Shown piece by piece: positions 24,948-38,460 of a stretch of 64,000 bases of DNA. The notes beneath the pieces are model-generated. The model was not told the DNA's origin. It ran no database searches and worked only from the letters and a program-made list of their open reading frames with translations. Numbering within the stretch: position 1 is the stretch's first letter; the number at the start of each line of letters is the position of its first letter. The stretch spans positions 124,001-188,000 of the forward strand of contig NW_027478786.1 of the NCBI RefSeq assembly GCF_051014685.1, read 5' to 3'. The position numbers and the translations under genes were made by a program. The DNA comes from Ptiloglossa arizonensis (Eukaryota > Arthropoda > Insecta > Hymenoptera > Colletidae).

Positions 24948-25199
24948 TCCTTAACTTCAAACTCCCATATCTCGCGAACGGATTGACCAACTCGAGAAAT
25001 TCCCGTTGCATCTGAAAGTAGAAGCTCGCCCGATTACAATGGTGCGTGTACTTTCCCCTAGGCCATTTCAGTTATTGGTTTCGAGTATCAGACCAGCGAA
25101 AATTTTGATGGTTCCTTAACCATTCCTTAACTTCAAACTCCCATATCTCGCGAACGGATTGACGAACTTGAGAAATTCCTGTTGCATCTGAAAGTAGAA

Positions 25200-26140
25200 A
25201 CTCGCTCGATCACAATGGTGTGTGTACTTTTCCCGTTGGCCGTTCCAGTTATTGGTTTCGAGTATCAGACCAGCAAAAATTATGATTGTTCCTTAACCAT
25301 TCCTTAACTTCAAACTCCCATATCTCGCGAACGGATTGACGAACTCGAGAAATTCCTGTTGCATGTGAAAGTAGAAACTCGCCTGATTAAAACGGTATGT
25401 GTATTTTTCCCCTAGGCCTTTGTAGTTATTGGTTTCGAGTATCAGACTTTCGAAAATTTTGATGGTTTCTCAAGCATTCCTTAATTTCAGACTCCCATAT
25501 CTCGCGAACGGATTGACGAACTCGAGAAATTCCTGTTGCATCTGAAAGTAGAAACTCGCCCGATCACAATGGTGTGTGTCCTTTTCCCCTAGGCCATTCG
25601 AGTTATTGGTTTCGAGTATCAAACCAGCGAAAATTTTGATGGTTCCTTAACCATTCCTCAACTTCAAACTCCCATATCTCGCGAACGGATTGACGAACTC
25701 GAGAAATTCCTGTTGCATGTGAAAGTAGAAACTCGCCTGATTACAACGGTATGTGTATTTTTCCCCTAGGCCTTTGTAGTTATTGGTTTCGAGTATCGGA
25801 ATTGCGAAAACTTTGATGGTTTCTCAACCATTCCTTAACTTCAAACTCCCATATCTCGCGAACGGATTGACGAACTCGAGAAAATCCTGTTGCAACTGAA
25901 AGTAGAAACTCGCCCGATTACAACGGTATGTGTGTTTTTCCACTAGACCATTCCAGTTATTCGTTTCTAGCATTAGAATTGCGAAAATTTTGATGTTTTC
26001 TCAACCATTCCTCAACTTCAAACTCCCATATCTCGCGAACGGATTGACGAACTGGAGAAATTCCTGTTGCATGTGAAAGTAGAAACTCGCCTGGATACAA
26101 AGGTATGTGTATTTTTCCCCTAGGCCTTTGCAGTTATTGG
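25200..26140 (+). repeat. B-array block of five to six monomers, first copy
   Basis: The order of subtypes here recurs at 26,970-28,090. TCCCGTTGGC is at 25,231 and 27,001 (1,770 bp, 10 monomers). CTGGATACAA is at 26,091 and 28,038 (1,947 bp, 11 monomers). The second copy therefore has one extra monomer, entering near 25,795 and 27,565. The shared unusual monomers include GCCTGATTAAAACGG and CACTAGACCATTCC. Confidence 0.75.
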
Positions 26141-26969
26141 TTTCGAGTATCAGACTTGCGAAAATTTTGATGGTTTCTCAACCATTCCTCAACTTCAAAC
26201 TCCCATATCTCGCGAACGGATTGACGAACTCGAGAAATTCCTGTTGCATCTGAAAGTAGAAGCTAGCCCGATTACAATGGTGTGTGTACTTTTCCCCTAG
26301 GCGATTCCAGTTATTGGATTCGAGTATCAGACCAGTGAAAACTTTGATGGTTTCTCAACCATTCCTCAACTTCAAACTCCCATATCTCGCGAACGGATTG
26401 ACGAACTCGAGAAATTCCTGTTGCATCTGAAAGTAGAAACTCGCCCGATTACAATGGCGTGTGTACTTTTCCCCTGGGCCATTCCAGTTATTGGTTTCGA
26501 GTATCAGACCAGTGAAAATTTTGATGGTTTCTCAACCATTCCTTAACTTCAAACTCCCATATCTCGCGAACGGATTGACGAACTCGAGAAATTCCTGTTG
26601 CATCTGAAAGTAGAAACTCGCCCGATTACAACGGTATGTGTGTTTTTCCACTAGGCCATTCCAGTTATTCGTGTCTAGCATCAGAATTGCGAAAATTTTG
26701 ATGTTTTCTCAACCATTCCTCAACTTCAAACTCCCATATCTCGCGAACGGTTTGACGAACTCGAGAAGTTCCTGTTGCATCTGAAAGTAGAAACTCGCCC
26801 GATTACAACGGTATGTGTGTTTTTCCACTAGACCATTCCAGTTATTCGTTTCTAGCATCAGAATTGCGAAAATTTTGATGTTTTCTCAACCATTCCTCAA
26901 CTTCAAGCTCCCATATCTCGCGAACGGTTTGACGAACTCGAGAAATTCCTGTTGCATCTGAAAGTAGAA

Positions 26970-28090
26970 ACTCGCCCGATCACAATGGTGTGTGTACTTT
27001 TCCCGTTGGCCGTTCCAGTTATTGGTTTCGAGTATCAGACCAGCAAAAATTTTGATTGTTCCTTAACCATTCCTTAACCTCCAACTCCCATATCTCGCGA
27101 ACGGATTGACGAACTCGAGAAATTCCTGTTGCATGTGAAAGTAGAAACTCGCCTGATTAAAACGGTATGTGTATTTTTCCCCTAGGCTTTTGTAGTTATT
27201 GGTTTCGAGTATCAGACTTTCGAAAATTTTGATGGTTTCTCAAGCATTCCTTAACTTCAGACTACCATATCTCGCGAACGGATTGACGAACTCGAGAAAT
27301 TCCTGTTGCATCTGAAAGTAGAAACTCGCCCGATCACAATGGTGTGTGTCCTTTTCCCCTAGGACATTCGAGTTATTGGTTTCGAGTATCAGACCAGCGA
27401 AAATTTTGATGGTTCCTTAACCATTCCTCAATTTCAAACTCCCATATCTCGCGAACGGATTGACGAACTCGAGAAATTCCTGTTGCATGTGAAAGTAGAA
27501 ACTCGCCTGATTACAACGGTATGTGTATTTTTCCCCTAGGCCTTTGTAGTTATTGGTTTCGAGTATCAGACTTTCGAAAATTTTGATGGTTTCTCAAGCA
27601 TTCCTTAACTTCAGACTCCCATATCTCGCGAACGGATTGACGAACTCGAGAAATACCTGTTGCGTCTGAAAGTAGAAACTCGCCCGATTACAAAGATATG
27701 TGTGTTTTTCCCCTAGGCCTTTGTAGTTATTGGTTTCGAGTATCAGAATTGCGAAAACTTTGATGGTTTCTCAACCATTCCTTAACTTCAAACTCCCATA
27801 TCTCGCGAACGGATTGACGAACTCGAGAAATGCCAGTTGCAAATGGAAGTAGAAACTCGCCCGATTACAACGGTATGTGTGTTTTTCCACTAGACCATTC
27901 CAGTTATTCGTTTCTAGCATCAGAATTGCGAAAATTTTGATGTTTTCTCAACCATTCCTCAACTTCAAACTCCCATATCTCGCGAACGGATTGACGAACT
28001 CGAGAAATTCCTGTTGCATGTGAAAGTAGAAACTCGCCTGGATACAACGGTATGTGTATTTTTCCCCTAGGCCTTTGCAGTTATTGGTTT
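26970..28090 (+). repeat. B-array block, second copy with one added monomer
   Basis: This is the partner of 25,200-26,140. The additional 177-bp monomer lies at about 27,565-27,740 (AATACCTGTTGCGTCTG, then ACAAAGATATG). Private changes include GGCTTTTGTAG near 27,186 and GATGGAAGTAG-like decay near 27,842 (AAATGGAAG). Confidence 0.72.
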
Positions 28091-28559
28091 CGAGTATGAG
28101 ACTTTCGAAAATTTTGATGGTTTCTCAAGCATTCCTTAATTTCAAACTCCCATATCTCGCGAACGGATTGACGAACTCGAGAAATTCCTGTTGCATCTGA
28201 AAGTAGAAACTCGCCCGATTACAAATATATCTGTGTTTTTCCCCTAGGCCTTTGTAGTTATTGGTTTCGAGTATCAGAATTGCGAAAACTTTGATGGTTT
28301 CTCAACCATTCCTTAACTTCAAACTCCCATATCTCGCGAACGGATTGACGAACTCGAGAATTTCCTGTTGCTTCTGAAAGTAGAAAGTCGCCCGATTACA
28401 ATGGTGTCTGTACTTTTCCCCTAGGCGATTCCAGTTATTGGATTCGAGTATCAGACCAGTGAAAATTTTGATGGTTTCTCAACCATTCCTTAACTTCAAA
28501 CTCCCATATCTCGCGAACGGATTGACGAACACGAGAAATTCCTGTTGCATCTGAAAGAA

Positions 28560-29700
28560 GAAACTCGCCCGATCACAATGGTGTGTGTACTTTTCCCCTA
28601 GGCCATTCCAGTTATTGGTTTCGAGTATCAGACCAGCAAAAATTTTGATTGTTCCTTAACCATTCCTTAACTTCAAACTCCCATATCTCGCGAACGGATT
28701 GACGAACTCGAGAAATTCCTGTTGCATGTGAAAGTAGAAACTCGCCTGATTACAACGGTGTATGTACTTTTCCCCTAGGCCATTCCAGTTATTCGTTTCG
28801 AGTATCAGACCAGTGAAAATTTTGATGGTTTCTCAACCATTCCTTAACTTCAAACTCCCATATCTCGCGAACGGATTAACGAACTCGAGAAATTCCTGTT
28901 GCATCTGAAAGTAGAAACTCGCCCGAATACAATGGTGTGTGCACTTTTGCCCTAGGCCATTCCAGTTATTGGTTTCGAGTATCAGACCAGGGAATATTTT
29001 GATGGTTTCTCAACCATTCCTTAACTTCAAACTCCCATATCTCGCGAACGGATTGACCAACTCGAGAAATTCCTGTTGCATCTGAAAGTAGAAGCTCGCC
29101 CGATTACAATGGTGCGTGTACTTTCCCCTAGGCCATTTCAGTTATTGGTTTCGAGTATCAGACCAGCGAAAATTTTGATGGTTCCTTAACCATTCCTTAA
29201 CTTCAAACTCCCATATCTCGCGAACGGATTGACGAACTCGAGAAATTCCTGTTGCATCTGAAAGTAGAATCTCGCCCGATAACAATGGTGTGTGTACTTT
29301 TCCCGTTGGCCGTTCCAGTTATTGGTTTCGAGTATCAGACCAGCAAAAATTTTGATTGTTCCTTAACCATTCCTTAACTTCAAACTCCCATATCTCGCGA
29401 ACGGATTGACGAACTCGAGAAATTCCTGTTGCATGTGAAAGTAGAAACTCGCCTTATTACAACGGTGTGTGTATTTTTCCCCTAGGCCTTTGTAGTTATT
29501 GGTTTCGAGTATCAGACTTTCGAAAATTTTGATGGTTTCTCAAGCATTCCTTAATTTCAAACTCCCATATCTCGCGAACGGATTGACGAACTCGAGAAAT
29601 ACCTGTTGCGTCTGAAAGTAGAAACTCGCCCGATTACAAAGATATGTGTGTTTTTCCCCTAGGCCTTTGTAGTTATTGGTTTCGAGTATCAGAATTGCGA
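28560..29700 (+). repeat. B-array 9-monomer-step block, first copy
   Basis: This stretch matches 30,150-31,285 at 1,592 bp (9 x 177 minus 1). Markers are TACAACGGTGTATG (28,751 and 30,343), CGGATTAACGAAC, TTTTGCCCTAGG with AGGGAATATTTT, GTGCGTGTACTTTCCCC, and CGCCTTATTACAACGG, all in the same order. The block holds about six to seven monomers. The match ends where 29,700 continues AAAACTTTGATGG and 31,285 continues AAAATTTTGATGG with CAAGCATTCC. Confidence 0.82.
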
Positions 29701-30149
29701 AAACTTTGATGGTTTCTCAACCATTCCTTAACTTCAAACTCCCATATCTCGCGAACGGATTGACGAACTCGAGAAATTCCTGTTGCAACTGAAAGTAGAA
29801 ACTCGCCCGATTACAACGGTATGTGTGTTTTTCCACTAGACCATTCCAGTTATTCGTTTCTAGCATCAGAATTGCGAAAATTTTGATGTTTTCTCAACCA
29901 TTCCTCAACTTCAAACTCCCATATCTCGCGAACGGATTGACGAACTCGAGAAATTCCTGTTGCATGTGAAAGTAGAAACTCGCCCGATTACAATGGTATG
30001 TGTGTTTTTGCACTAGGCCATTCCAGTTATTCGTTTCTAGCATCAGAATTGCGAAAATTTTGATGTTTTCTCAACCATTCCTCAACTTCAAACTCCCATA
30101 TCTCGCGAACGGTTTGACGAACTCGAGAAATTCCTGTTGCATGTGAAAG

Positions 30150-31285
30150 TAGAAACTCGCCCGATCACAATGGTGTGTGTACTTTTCCCCTAGGCCATTC
30201 CAGTTATTGGTTTCGAGTATCAGACCAGCAAAAATTTTGATTGTTCCTTAACCATTCCTTAACTTCAAACTCCCATATCTCGCGAACGGATTGACGAACT
30301 CGAGAAATTCCTGTTGCATGTGAAAGTAGAAACTCGCCTGATTACAACGGTGTATGTACTTTTCCCCTAGGCCATTCCAGTTATTCGTTTCGAGTATCAG
30401 ACCAGTGAAAATTTTGATGGTTTCTCAACCATTCCTTAACTTCAAACTCCCATATCTCGCGAACGGATTAACGAACTCGAGAAATTCCTGTTGCATCTGA
30501 AAGTAGAAACTCGCCCGAATACAATGGTGTGTGCACTTTTGCCCTAGGCCATTCCAGTTATTGGTTTCGAGTATCAGACCAGGGAATATTTTGATGGTTT
30601 CTCAACCATTCCTTAACTTCAAACTCCCATATCTCGCGAACGGATTGACCAACTCGAGAAATTCCTGTTGCATCTGAAAGTAGAAGCTCGCCCGATTACA
30701 ATGGTGCGTGTACTTTCCCCTAGGCCATTTCAGTTATTGGTTTCGAGTATCAGACCAGCGAAAATTTTGATGGTTCCTTAACCATTCCTTAACTTCAAAC
30801 TCCCAAATCTCGCGAACGGATTGACGAACTCGAGAAATTCCTGTTGCATCTGAAAGTAGAATCTCGCCCGATAACAATGGTGTGTGTACTTTTCCCGTTG
30901 GCCGTTCCAGTTATTGGTTTCGAGTATCAGACCAGCAAAAATTTTGATTGTTCCTTAACCATTCCTTAACTTCAAACTCCCATATCTCGCGAACGGATTG
31001 ACGAACTCGAGAAATTCCTGTTGCATGTGAAAGTAGAAACTCGCCTTATTACAACGGTGTGTGTATTTTTCCCCTAGGCCTTTGTAGTTATTGGTTTCGA
31101 GTATCAGACTTTCGAAAATTTTGATGGTTTCTCAAGCATTCCTTAATTTCAAACTCCCATATCTCGCGAACGGATTGACGAACTCGAGAAATACCTGTTG
31201 CGTCTGAAAGTAGAAACTCGCCCGATTACAAAGATATGTGTGTTTTTCCCCTAGGCCTTTGTAGTTATTGGTTTCGAGTATCAGA
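30150..31285 (+). repeat. B-array 9-monomer-step block, second copy
   Basis: This is the partner of 28,560-29,700. It is nearly identical by eye; one private difference is CTCCCAAATCTCG near 30,805 in place of CTCCCATATCTCG. Confidence 0.82.
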
Positions 31286-34059
31286 ATTGCGAAAATTTTG
31301 ATGGTTTCTCAAGCATTCCTTAATTTCAGACTCCCATATCTCGCGAACGGATTGACGAACTCGAGAAATTCCTGTTGCATCTGAAAGTAGAAGCTCGCTC
31401 GATTACAATGGTGTGTGTACTTTTCCCCTAGGCCATTCCAGTTATTCGTTTCTAGCATCAGAATTGCGAAAATTTTGATGTTTTCTCAACCATTCCTCAA
31501 CTTCAAACTCCCATATCTCGCGAACGGATTGACGAACTCGAGAAATTCCTGTTGCATGTGAAAGTAGAAACTCGCCCGATTACAATGGTATGTGTGTTTT
31601 TGCACTAGGCCATTCCAGTTATTCGTTTCTAGCATCAGAATTGCGAAAATTTTGATGTTTTCTCAACCATTCCTCAACTTCAAACTCCCATATCTCGCGA
31701 ACGGTTTGACGAACTCGAGAAGTTCCTGTTGCATCTGAAAGTAGAAACTCGCCCGATTACAACGGTATGTGTGTTTTTCCACTAGGCCTTTCCAGTTATT
31801 CGTTTCGAGTATCAGACCAGCGAAAATTTTGATGGTTCCTTAACCATTCCTTAACTTCAAACTCCCATATCTCGCGAACGGATTGACGAACTCGAGAAAT
31901 TCCTGTTGCATGTGAAAGTAGAAACTCGCCTTATTACAACGGTATGTGTATTTTTCCCCTAGGCCTATGAAGTTATTGGTTTCGAGTATCAGACTTTCGA
32001 AAGTTTTGATGGTTTCTCAAGCATTCCTTAATTTCAGACTCCCATATCTCGCGAACGGATTGACGAACTCGAAAAATTCCTGTTGCGTCTGAGAGTAGAA
32101 ACTCGCCCGATTACAAAGATATGTGTGTTTTTCCCCTAGGCCTTTGTAGATATTGGTTTCGAGTATCAGAATTGCGAAAACTGATGGTTTCTCAACCATT
32201 CCTCAAATTCAAACTCCCATATCTCGCGAACGGATTGACGAACTCGAGAAATTCCTGTTGCATCTGAAAGTAGAAACTCGCCCGATTACAATGGCGTGTG
32301 TACTTTTCCCCTAGGCCATTCCAGTTATTGGTTTCGAGTATCAGACCAGTGAAAATTTTGATGGTTTCTCAACCATTCCTTAACTTCAAGCTCCCATATC
32401 TCGCGGACGGATTGAACAACTCGAGAAATTCCTGTTGCATCTGAAAGTAGAAGCTCGCCCGATTACAATCGTGTGTGTACTTTTCCCATAGGCCATTCCA
32501 GTTATTGGTTTCGAGTATCAGACCAGCCAAAATTTTGATGGTTCCTTAACCATTCCTTAACTTCAAAATCCCATATCTCGCGAACGGATTGACGAACTCG
32601 AGAAATTCCTGTTGCATGTGAAAGTAGAAACTCGCCTGATTAAAACGGTATGTGTATTTTTCCCCTAGGCCTTTGTAGTTATTGGTTTCGAGTATCAGAA
32701 TTTCGAAAATTTTGATGGTTTCTCAAGCATTCCTTAATTTCAGACTCCCATATCTCGCGAACGGATTGACGAACTCGAGAAATTCCTGTTGCATCTGAAA
32801 GTAGAAGCTCGCTCGATTACAATGGTGTGTGTACTTTTCCCCTAGGCCAATCCAGTTATTCGTTTCGAGTATCAGACCAGTGAAAATTTTGATGGTTCCT
32901 TAACCATTCCTTAACTTCAAACTCCCATATCTCGCGAACGGATTGACGAACTTGAAAAATTCCTGTTGCATCTGAAAGCAGAAACTCGCCCGATCACAAT
33001 GGTGTGTGTACTTTTCCCGTTGGCCGTTCCAGTTATTGGTTTCGAATATCAGACCAGCAAAAATTTTGATTGTTCCTTAACCATTCCTTAACTTCAGACT
33101 CCCATATCTCGCGAACGGATTGACGAACTCGAGAAATTCCTGTTGCATGTGAAAGTAGAAACTCGCCTGATTAAAACGGTATGTGTATTTTTCCCCTAGG
33201 CCTTTGTAGTTATTGGTTTCGAGTATCAGACTTTCGAAAATTTTGATGGTTTCTCAAGCATTCCTTAATTTCAGACTCCCATATCTCGCGAACGGATTGA
33301 CGAACTCGAGAAATTCCTGTTGCATCTGAAAGTAGAAACTCGCCCGATCACAATGGTGTGTGTCCTTTTCCCCTAGGCCATTCGAGTTATTGGTTTCGAG
33401 TATCAGACCAGCGAAAATTTTGATGGTTCCTTAACCATTCCTCAACTTCAAACTCCCATATCTCGCGAACGGATTGACGAACTCGAGAAATTCCTGTTGC
33501 ATGTGAAAGTAGAAACTCGCCTGATTACAACGGTATGTGAATTTTTCCCCTAGGCCTTTGTAGTTATTGGTTTCGAGTATCAGACTTTCGAAAATTTTGA
33601 TGGTTTCTCAAGCATTCCTTAATTTCAAACTCCCATATCTCGCGAACGGATTGACGAACTCGAGAAATACCTGTTGCGTCTGAAAGTAGAAACTCGCCCG
33701 ATTACAAAGATATGTGTGTTTTTCACCTAGGCCTTTGTAGTTATTGGTTTGGAGTATCAGAATTGCGAAAACTTCAATGGTTTCTCAACCATTCCTTAAC
33801 TTCAAACTCCCATATCTCGCGAACGGATTGACGAACTCGAGAAATTCCTGTTGCAACTGACAGTAGGAACTCGCCCGATTACAACGGTATGTGTGTTTTT
33901 CCACTAGACCATTCCAGTTATTCGTTTCTAGCATCAGAATTGCGAAAATTTTGATGTTTTCTCAACCATTCCTCAACTTCAAACTCCCATATCTCGCGAA
34001 CGGATTGACGAACTCGAGAAATTCCTGTTGCATGTGAAAGTAGAAACTCGCCTGGATAC

Positions 34060-35635
34060 AACGGTATGTGTATTTTTCTCCTAGGCCTTTGTAGTTATTG
34101 GTTTCGAGTATCAGACTTTCGAAAATTTTGATGGTTTCTCAAGCAGTCCTTAATTTCAAACTCCCATATCTCGCGAACGGATTGACGAACTCGAGAATTT
34201 CCTGTTGCTTCTGAAAGTAGAAAGTCGCCCGATTACAATGGTGTCTGTACTTTTCCCCTCGGCGATTCCAGTTATTGGATTCGAGTATCAGACCAGTGAA
34301 AATTTTGATGGTTTCTCAACCATTCCTTAACTTCAAACTCCCATATCTCGCGAACGGATTGACGAACTCGAGAAATTCCTGTTGCATCTGAAAGTAGAAA
34401 CTCGCCCGATTACAATGGTATGTGTGTTTTTCCACTAGGCCATTCCAGTTATTCGTTTCTAGCATCAGAATTGCGAAAATTTTGATGTTTTCTCAACCAT
34501 TCCTCAACTTCAAACTCCCATATCTCGCGAACGGTTTGACGAACTCGAGAAGTTCCTGTTGCATCTGAAAGTAGAAACTCGCCCGATTACAACGGTATGT
34601 GTGTTTTTCCACTAGGCCTTTCCAGTTATTCGTTTCTAGCATCAGAATTGCGAAAATTTTGATGTTTTCTCAACCATTCCTCAACTTCAGACTCCCATAT
34701 CTCGCGAACGGTTTGACGAACTCGAGAAATTCCTGTTGTATCTGAAAGTAGAAACTCGCCCGATCACAATTGTCTGTGTACTTTTCCCCTAGGCCACTCC
34801 AGTTATTGGTTTTGAGTATCAGATCAGCAAAAATTTTGATTGTTCCTTAACCATTCCTTAACTTCAAACTCCCATATCTCGCGAACGGATTGACGAACTC
34901 GAGAAATTCCTGTTGCGTCTGAGAGTAGAAACTCGCCCGATTACAAAGATATGTGTGTTTTTCCCCTAGGCCTTTGTAGATATTGGTTTCGAGTATCAGA
35001 ATTGCGAAAACTGATGGTTTCTCAACCATTCCTCAAATTCAAACTCCCATATCTCGCGAACGGATTGACGAACTCGAGAAATTCCTGTTGCATCTGAAAG
35101 TAGAAACTCGCCCGATTACAATGGCGTGTGTACTTTTCCCCTAGGCCATTCGAGTTATTCGTTTCTAGCATCAGAATTGCGAAAATTTTGATGTTTTCTC
35201 AACCATTCCTCAACTTCAAACTCCCATATCACGCGAACGGATTGACGAACTCGAGAAATTCCTGTTGCATGTGAAAGTAGAAACTCGCCTGATTACAACG
35301 GTATGTGTATTTTTCCCCTAGGCCTTTGTAGTTATTGGTTTCGAGTATCAGAATTGCGAAAACTGATGGTTTCTCAACCATTCCTCAAATTCAAACTCCC
35401 ATATCTCGCGAACGGATTGACGAACTCGAGAAATTCCTGTTGCATCTGAAAGTAGAAACTCGCCCGATTACAATGGCGTGTGTACTTTTCCCCTAGGCCA
35501 TTCCAGTTATTGGTTTCGAGTATCAGACCAGTGAAAATTTTGATGGTTTCTCAATCATTCCTTAACTTCAAACTCCCACATCTCGCGAACGGATTGACCA
35601 ACTCGAGAAATTCCTGTTGCATCTGAAAGTAGAAA
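34060..35635 (+). repeat. B-array 16-monomer-step block, first copy (about nine monomers)
   Basis: This stretch matches 36,887-38,460 at about 2,827 bp (16 x 177 minus 5). Shared rare markers in order are AAAGTCGCCCG, CCCCTCGGCGATTCC, GTTGTATCTG, CACAATTGTCTG, TTGCGTCTGAGAG, TGTAGATATTGG, the 2-bp deletion AAAACTGATGG, and ATATCACGCG. A related but shorter match lies a further 16 monomers upstream (AAAACTGATGG at about 32,171 versus 35,001, a step of 2,830 bp). This suggests a 16-mer higher-order unit. Confidence 0.83.
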
Positions 35636-36339
35636 CGCGCCCGATTACAAATATATCTGTGTTTTTCCCCTAGGCCTTTGTAGTTATTGGTTTCGAGTAT
35701 CAGAATTGCGAAAACATTGATGGTTTCTCAACCATTCCTTAACTACAAACTCCCATATCTCGCGAACGGATTGACGAACTCGAGAATTTCCTGTTGCATC
35801 TGAAAGTAGAAACTCGCACGATTACAATGGTGTCTGTACTTTTCCCCTATGCGATTCCAGTTATTGGATTCGAGTATCAGACCAGTGAAAATTTTGATGG
35901 TTTCTCAACCATTCCTTGACTTCAAACTCCCATATCTCGCGAACGGATTGACCAACTCGAGAAATTCCTGTTGCATCTGAAAGTAGAAGCTCGCCCGATT
36001 ACAATGGTGTGTGTACTTTTCCCATAGGCCATTCCAGTTATTGGTTTCGAGTATCAGACCAGCGAAAATTTTGATGGTTCCTTACCCATTCCTTAACTTC
36101 AAACTCCCATATCTCGCGAACGGATTGACGAACTCGAGAAATTCCTGTTGCATGTGAAAGTAGAAACTCGCCTGATTACAACGGTATGTGTGTTTTTCCA
36201 CTAGGCCATTCCAGTTATTCGTTTCGAGTATCAGACCAGTGAAAATTTTGATGGTTTCTCAAGCATTCCTTAACTTCAAACTCCCATATCTCGCGAACGG
36301 ATTGACGAACTCGAGAAATACCTGTTGCGTCTGAAAGTA

Positions 36340-37020
36340 GAAACTCGCCCGATTACAAAGATATGTGTGTTTTTCCCCTAGGCCTTTGTAGTTATTGGTT
36401 TCGAGTATCAGAATTGCGAAAACTTTGATGGTTTCTCAACCATTCCTTAATTTCAAACTCCCATATCTCGCGAACGGATTGCCGAACTCGAGAAATTCCT
36501 GTTGCATCTGAAAGTAGAAACTCGCCCGATTACAACGGTATGTGTGGTTTTCCACTAGGCCATTCCAGTTATTCGTTTCTAGCATCAGAATTGCGAAAAT
36601 TTTGATGTTTTCTCAACCATTCCTCAACTTCAAACTCCCATATCTCGCGAACGGTTTGACGAACTCGAGAAGTTCCTGTTGCATCTGAAAGTAGAAATTC
36701 GCCCGATTGCAATGGTGTGTGTACTTTTTCCCTAAGCCATTCCAGTTATTGGTTTCGAGTATCAGACCAGTGAATATTTTGATGGTTTCTCAACCATTCC
36801 TTAACTTCAAACTCCCATATCTCGCGAACGGATTGACCAACTCGAGAAATTCCTGTTGCATCTGAAAGTAGAAACTCGCCTGATTACAACGGTATGTGTA
36901 TTTTTCCCCTAGGCCTTTGTAGTTATTGGTTTCGAGTATCAGACTTTCGAAAATTTTGATGGTTTCTCAAGCATTCCTTAATTTCAAACTCCCATATCTC
37001 GCGAACGGATTGACGAACTC
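36340..37020 (+). repeat. B-array 12-monomer-step block, first of three related copies
   Basis: GATTACAAAG at 36,351 and 38,470 (2,119 bp, 12 x 177 minus 5) opens a stretch of four monomers shared with 38,459-39,139. Most of it recurs again at about 42,280-42,860 (GATTGCCGAA at 36,477 and 42,311, a step of 5,834 bp). Linked markers are GGATTGCCGAACTCG, GAAGTTCCTG, AAATTCGCCCGATTGC and TTTTTCCCTAAGCC. The stretch overlaps the start of the 16-monomer-step block, so the two duplications are nested. Confidence 0.8.
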
Positions 37021-38460
37021 GAGAATTTCCTGTTGCTTCTGAAAGTAGAAAGTCGCCCGATTACAATGGTGTCTGTACTTTTCCCCTCGGCGATTCCAGT
37101 TATTGGATTCGAGTATCAGACCAGTGAAAATTTTGATGGTTTCTCAACCATTCCTTAACTTCAAACTCCCATATCTCGCGAACGGATTGACGAACTCGAG
37201 AAATTCCTGTTGCATCTGAAAGTAGAAACTCGCCCGATTACATGGTATGTGTGTTTTTCCACTAGGCCATTCCAGTTATTCGTTTCTAGCATCAGAATTG
37301 CGAAAATTTTGATGTTTTCTCAACCATTCCTCAACTTCAAACTCCCATATCTCGCGAACGGTTGACGAACTCGAGAAGTTCCTGTTGCATCTGAAAGTAG
37401 AAACTCGCCCGATTACAACGGTATGTGTGTTTTTCCACTAGGCCTTTCCAGTTATTCGTTTCTAGCATCAGAATTGCGAAAATTTTGATGTTTTCTCAAC
37501 CATTCCTCAACTTCAGACTCCCATATCTCGCGAACGGTTTGACGAACTCGAGAAATTCCTGTTGTATCTGAAAGTAGAAACTCGCCCGATCACAATTGTC
37601 TGTGTACTTTTCCCCTAGGCCACTCCAGTTATTGGTTTTGAGTATCAGATCAGCAAAAATTTTGATTGTTCCTTAACCATTCCTTAACTTCAAACTCCCA
37701 TATCTCGCGAACTGGATTGACGAACTCGAGAAATTCCTGTTGCGTCTGAGAGTAGAAACTCGCCCGATTACAAAGATATGTGTGTTTTTCCCCTAGGCCT
37801 TTGTAGATATTGGTTTCGAGTATCAGAATTGCGAAAACTGATGGTTTCTCAACCATTCCTCAAATTCAAACTCCCATATCTCGCGAACGGATTGACGAAC
37901 TCGAGAAATTCCTGTTGCATCTGAAAGTAGAAACTCGCCCGATTACAATGGCGTGTGTACTTTTCCCCTAGGCCATTCGAGTTATTCGTTTCTAGCATCA
38001 GAATTGCGAAAATTTTGATGTTTTCTCAACCATTCCTCAACTTCAAACTCCCATATCACGCGAACGGATTGACGAACTCGAGAAATTCCTGTTGCATGTG
38101 AAAGTAGAAACTCGCCTGATTACAACGGTATGTGTATTTTTCCCCTAGGCCTTTGTAGTTATTGGTTTCGAGTATCAGAATTGCGAAAACTGATGGTTTC
38201 TCAACCATTCCTCAAATTCAAACTCCCATATCTCGCGAACGGATTGACGAACTCGAGAAATTCCTGTTGCATCTGAAAGTAGAAACTCGCCCGATTACAA
38301 TGGCGTGTGTACTTTTCCCCTAGGCCATTCCAGTTATTGGTTTCGAGTATCAGACCAGTGAAAATTTTGATGGTTTCTCAATCATTCCTTAACTTCAAAC
38401 TCCCACATCTCGCGAACGGATTGACCAACTCGAGAAATTCCTGTTGCATCTGAAAGTAGA
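36887..38460 (+). repeat. B-array 16-monomer-step block, second copy with private indels
   Basis: This is the partner of 34,060-35,635. It carries three single-base indels the partner lacks: a missing A in GATTACATGG near 37,242, a missing T in ACGGTTGACG near 37,362, and an inserted T in GAACTGGATTG near 37,712. The last lengthens a chance open frame. Substitutions between copies are very few, so the duplication looks recent. Confidence 0.83.

Noticed and set aside
32017..32199. Open frame of 60 codons on the minus strand, recurring at 34,847-35,029, 37,650-37,856 and 39,263-39,445
   Set aside because: All are the same monomer read in one frame. They recur because the monomer block is duplicated, and a one-base insertion lengthens one of them. 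Nothing suggests translation.
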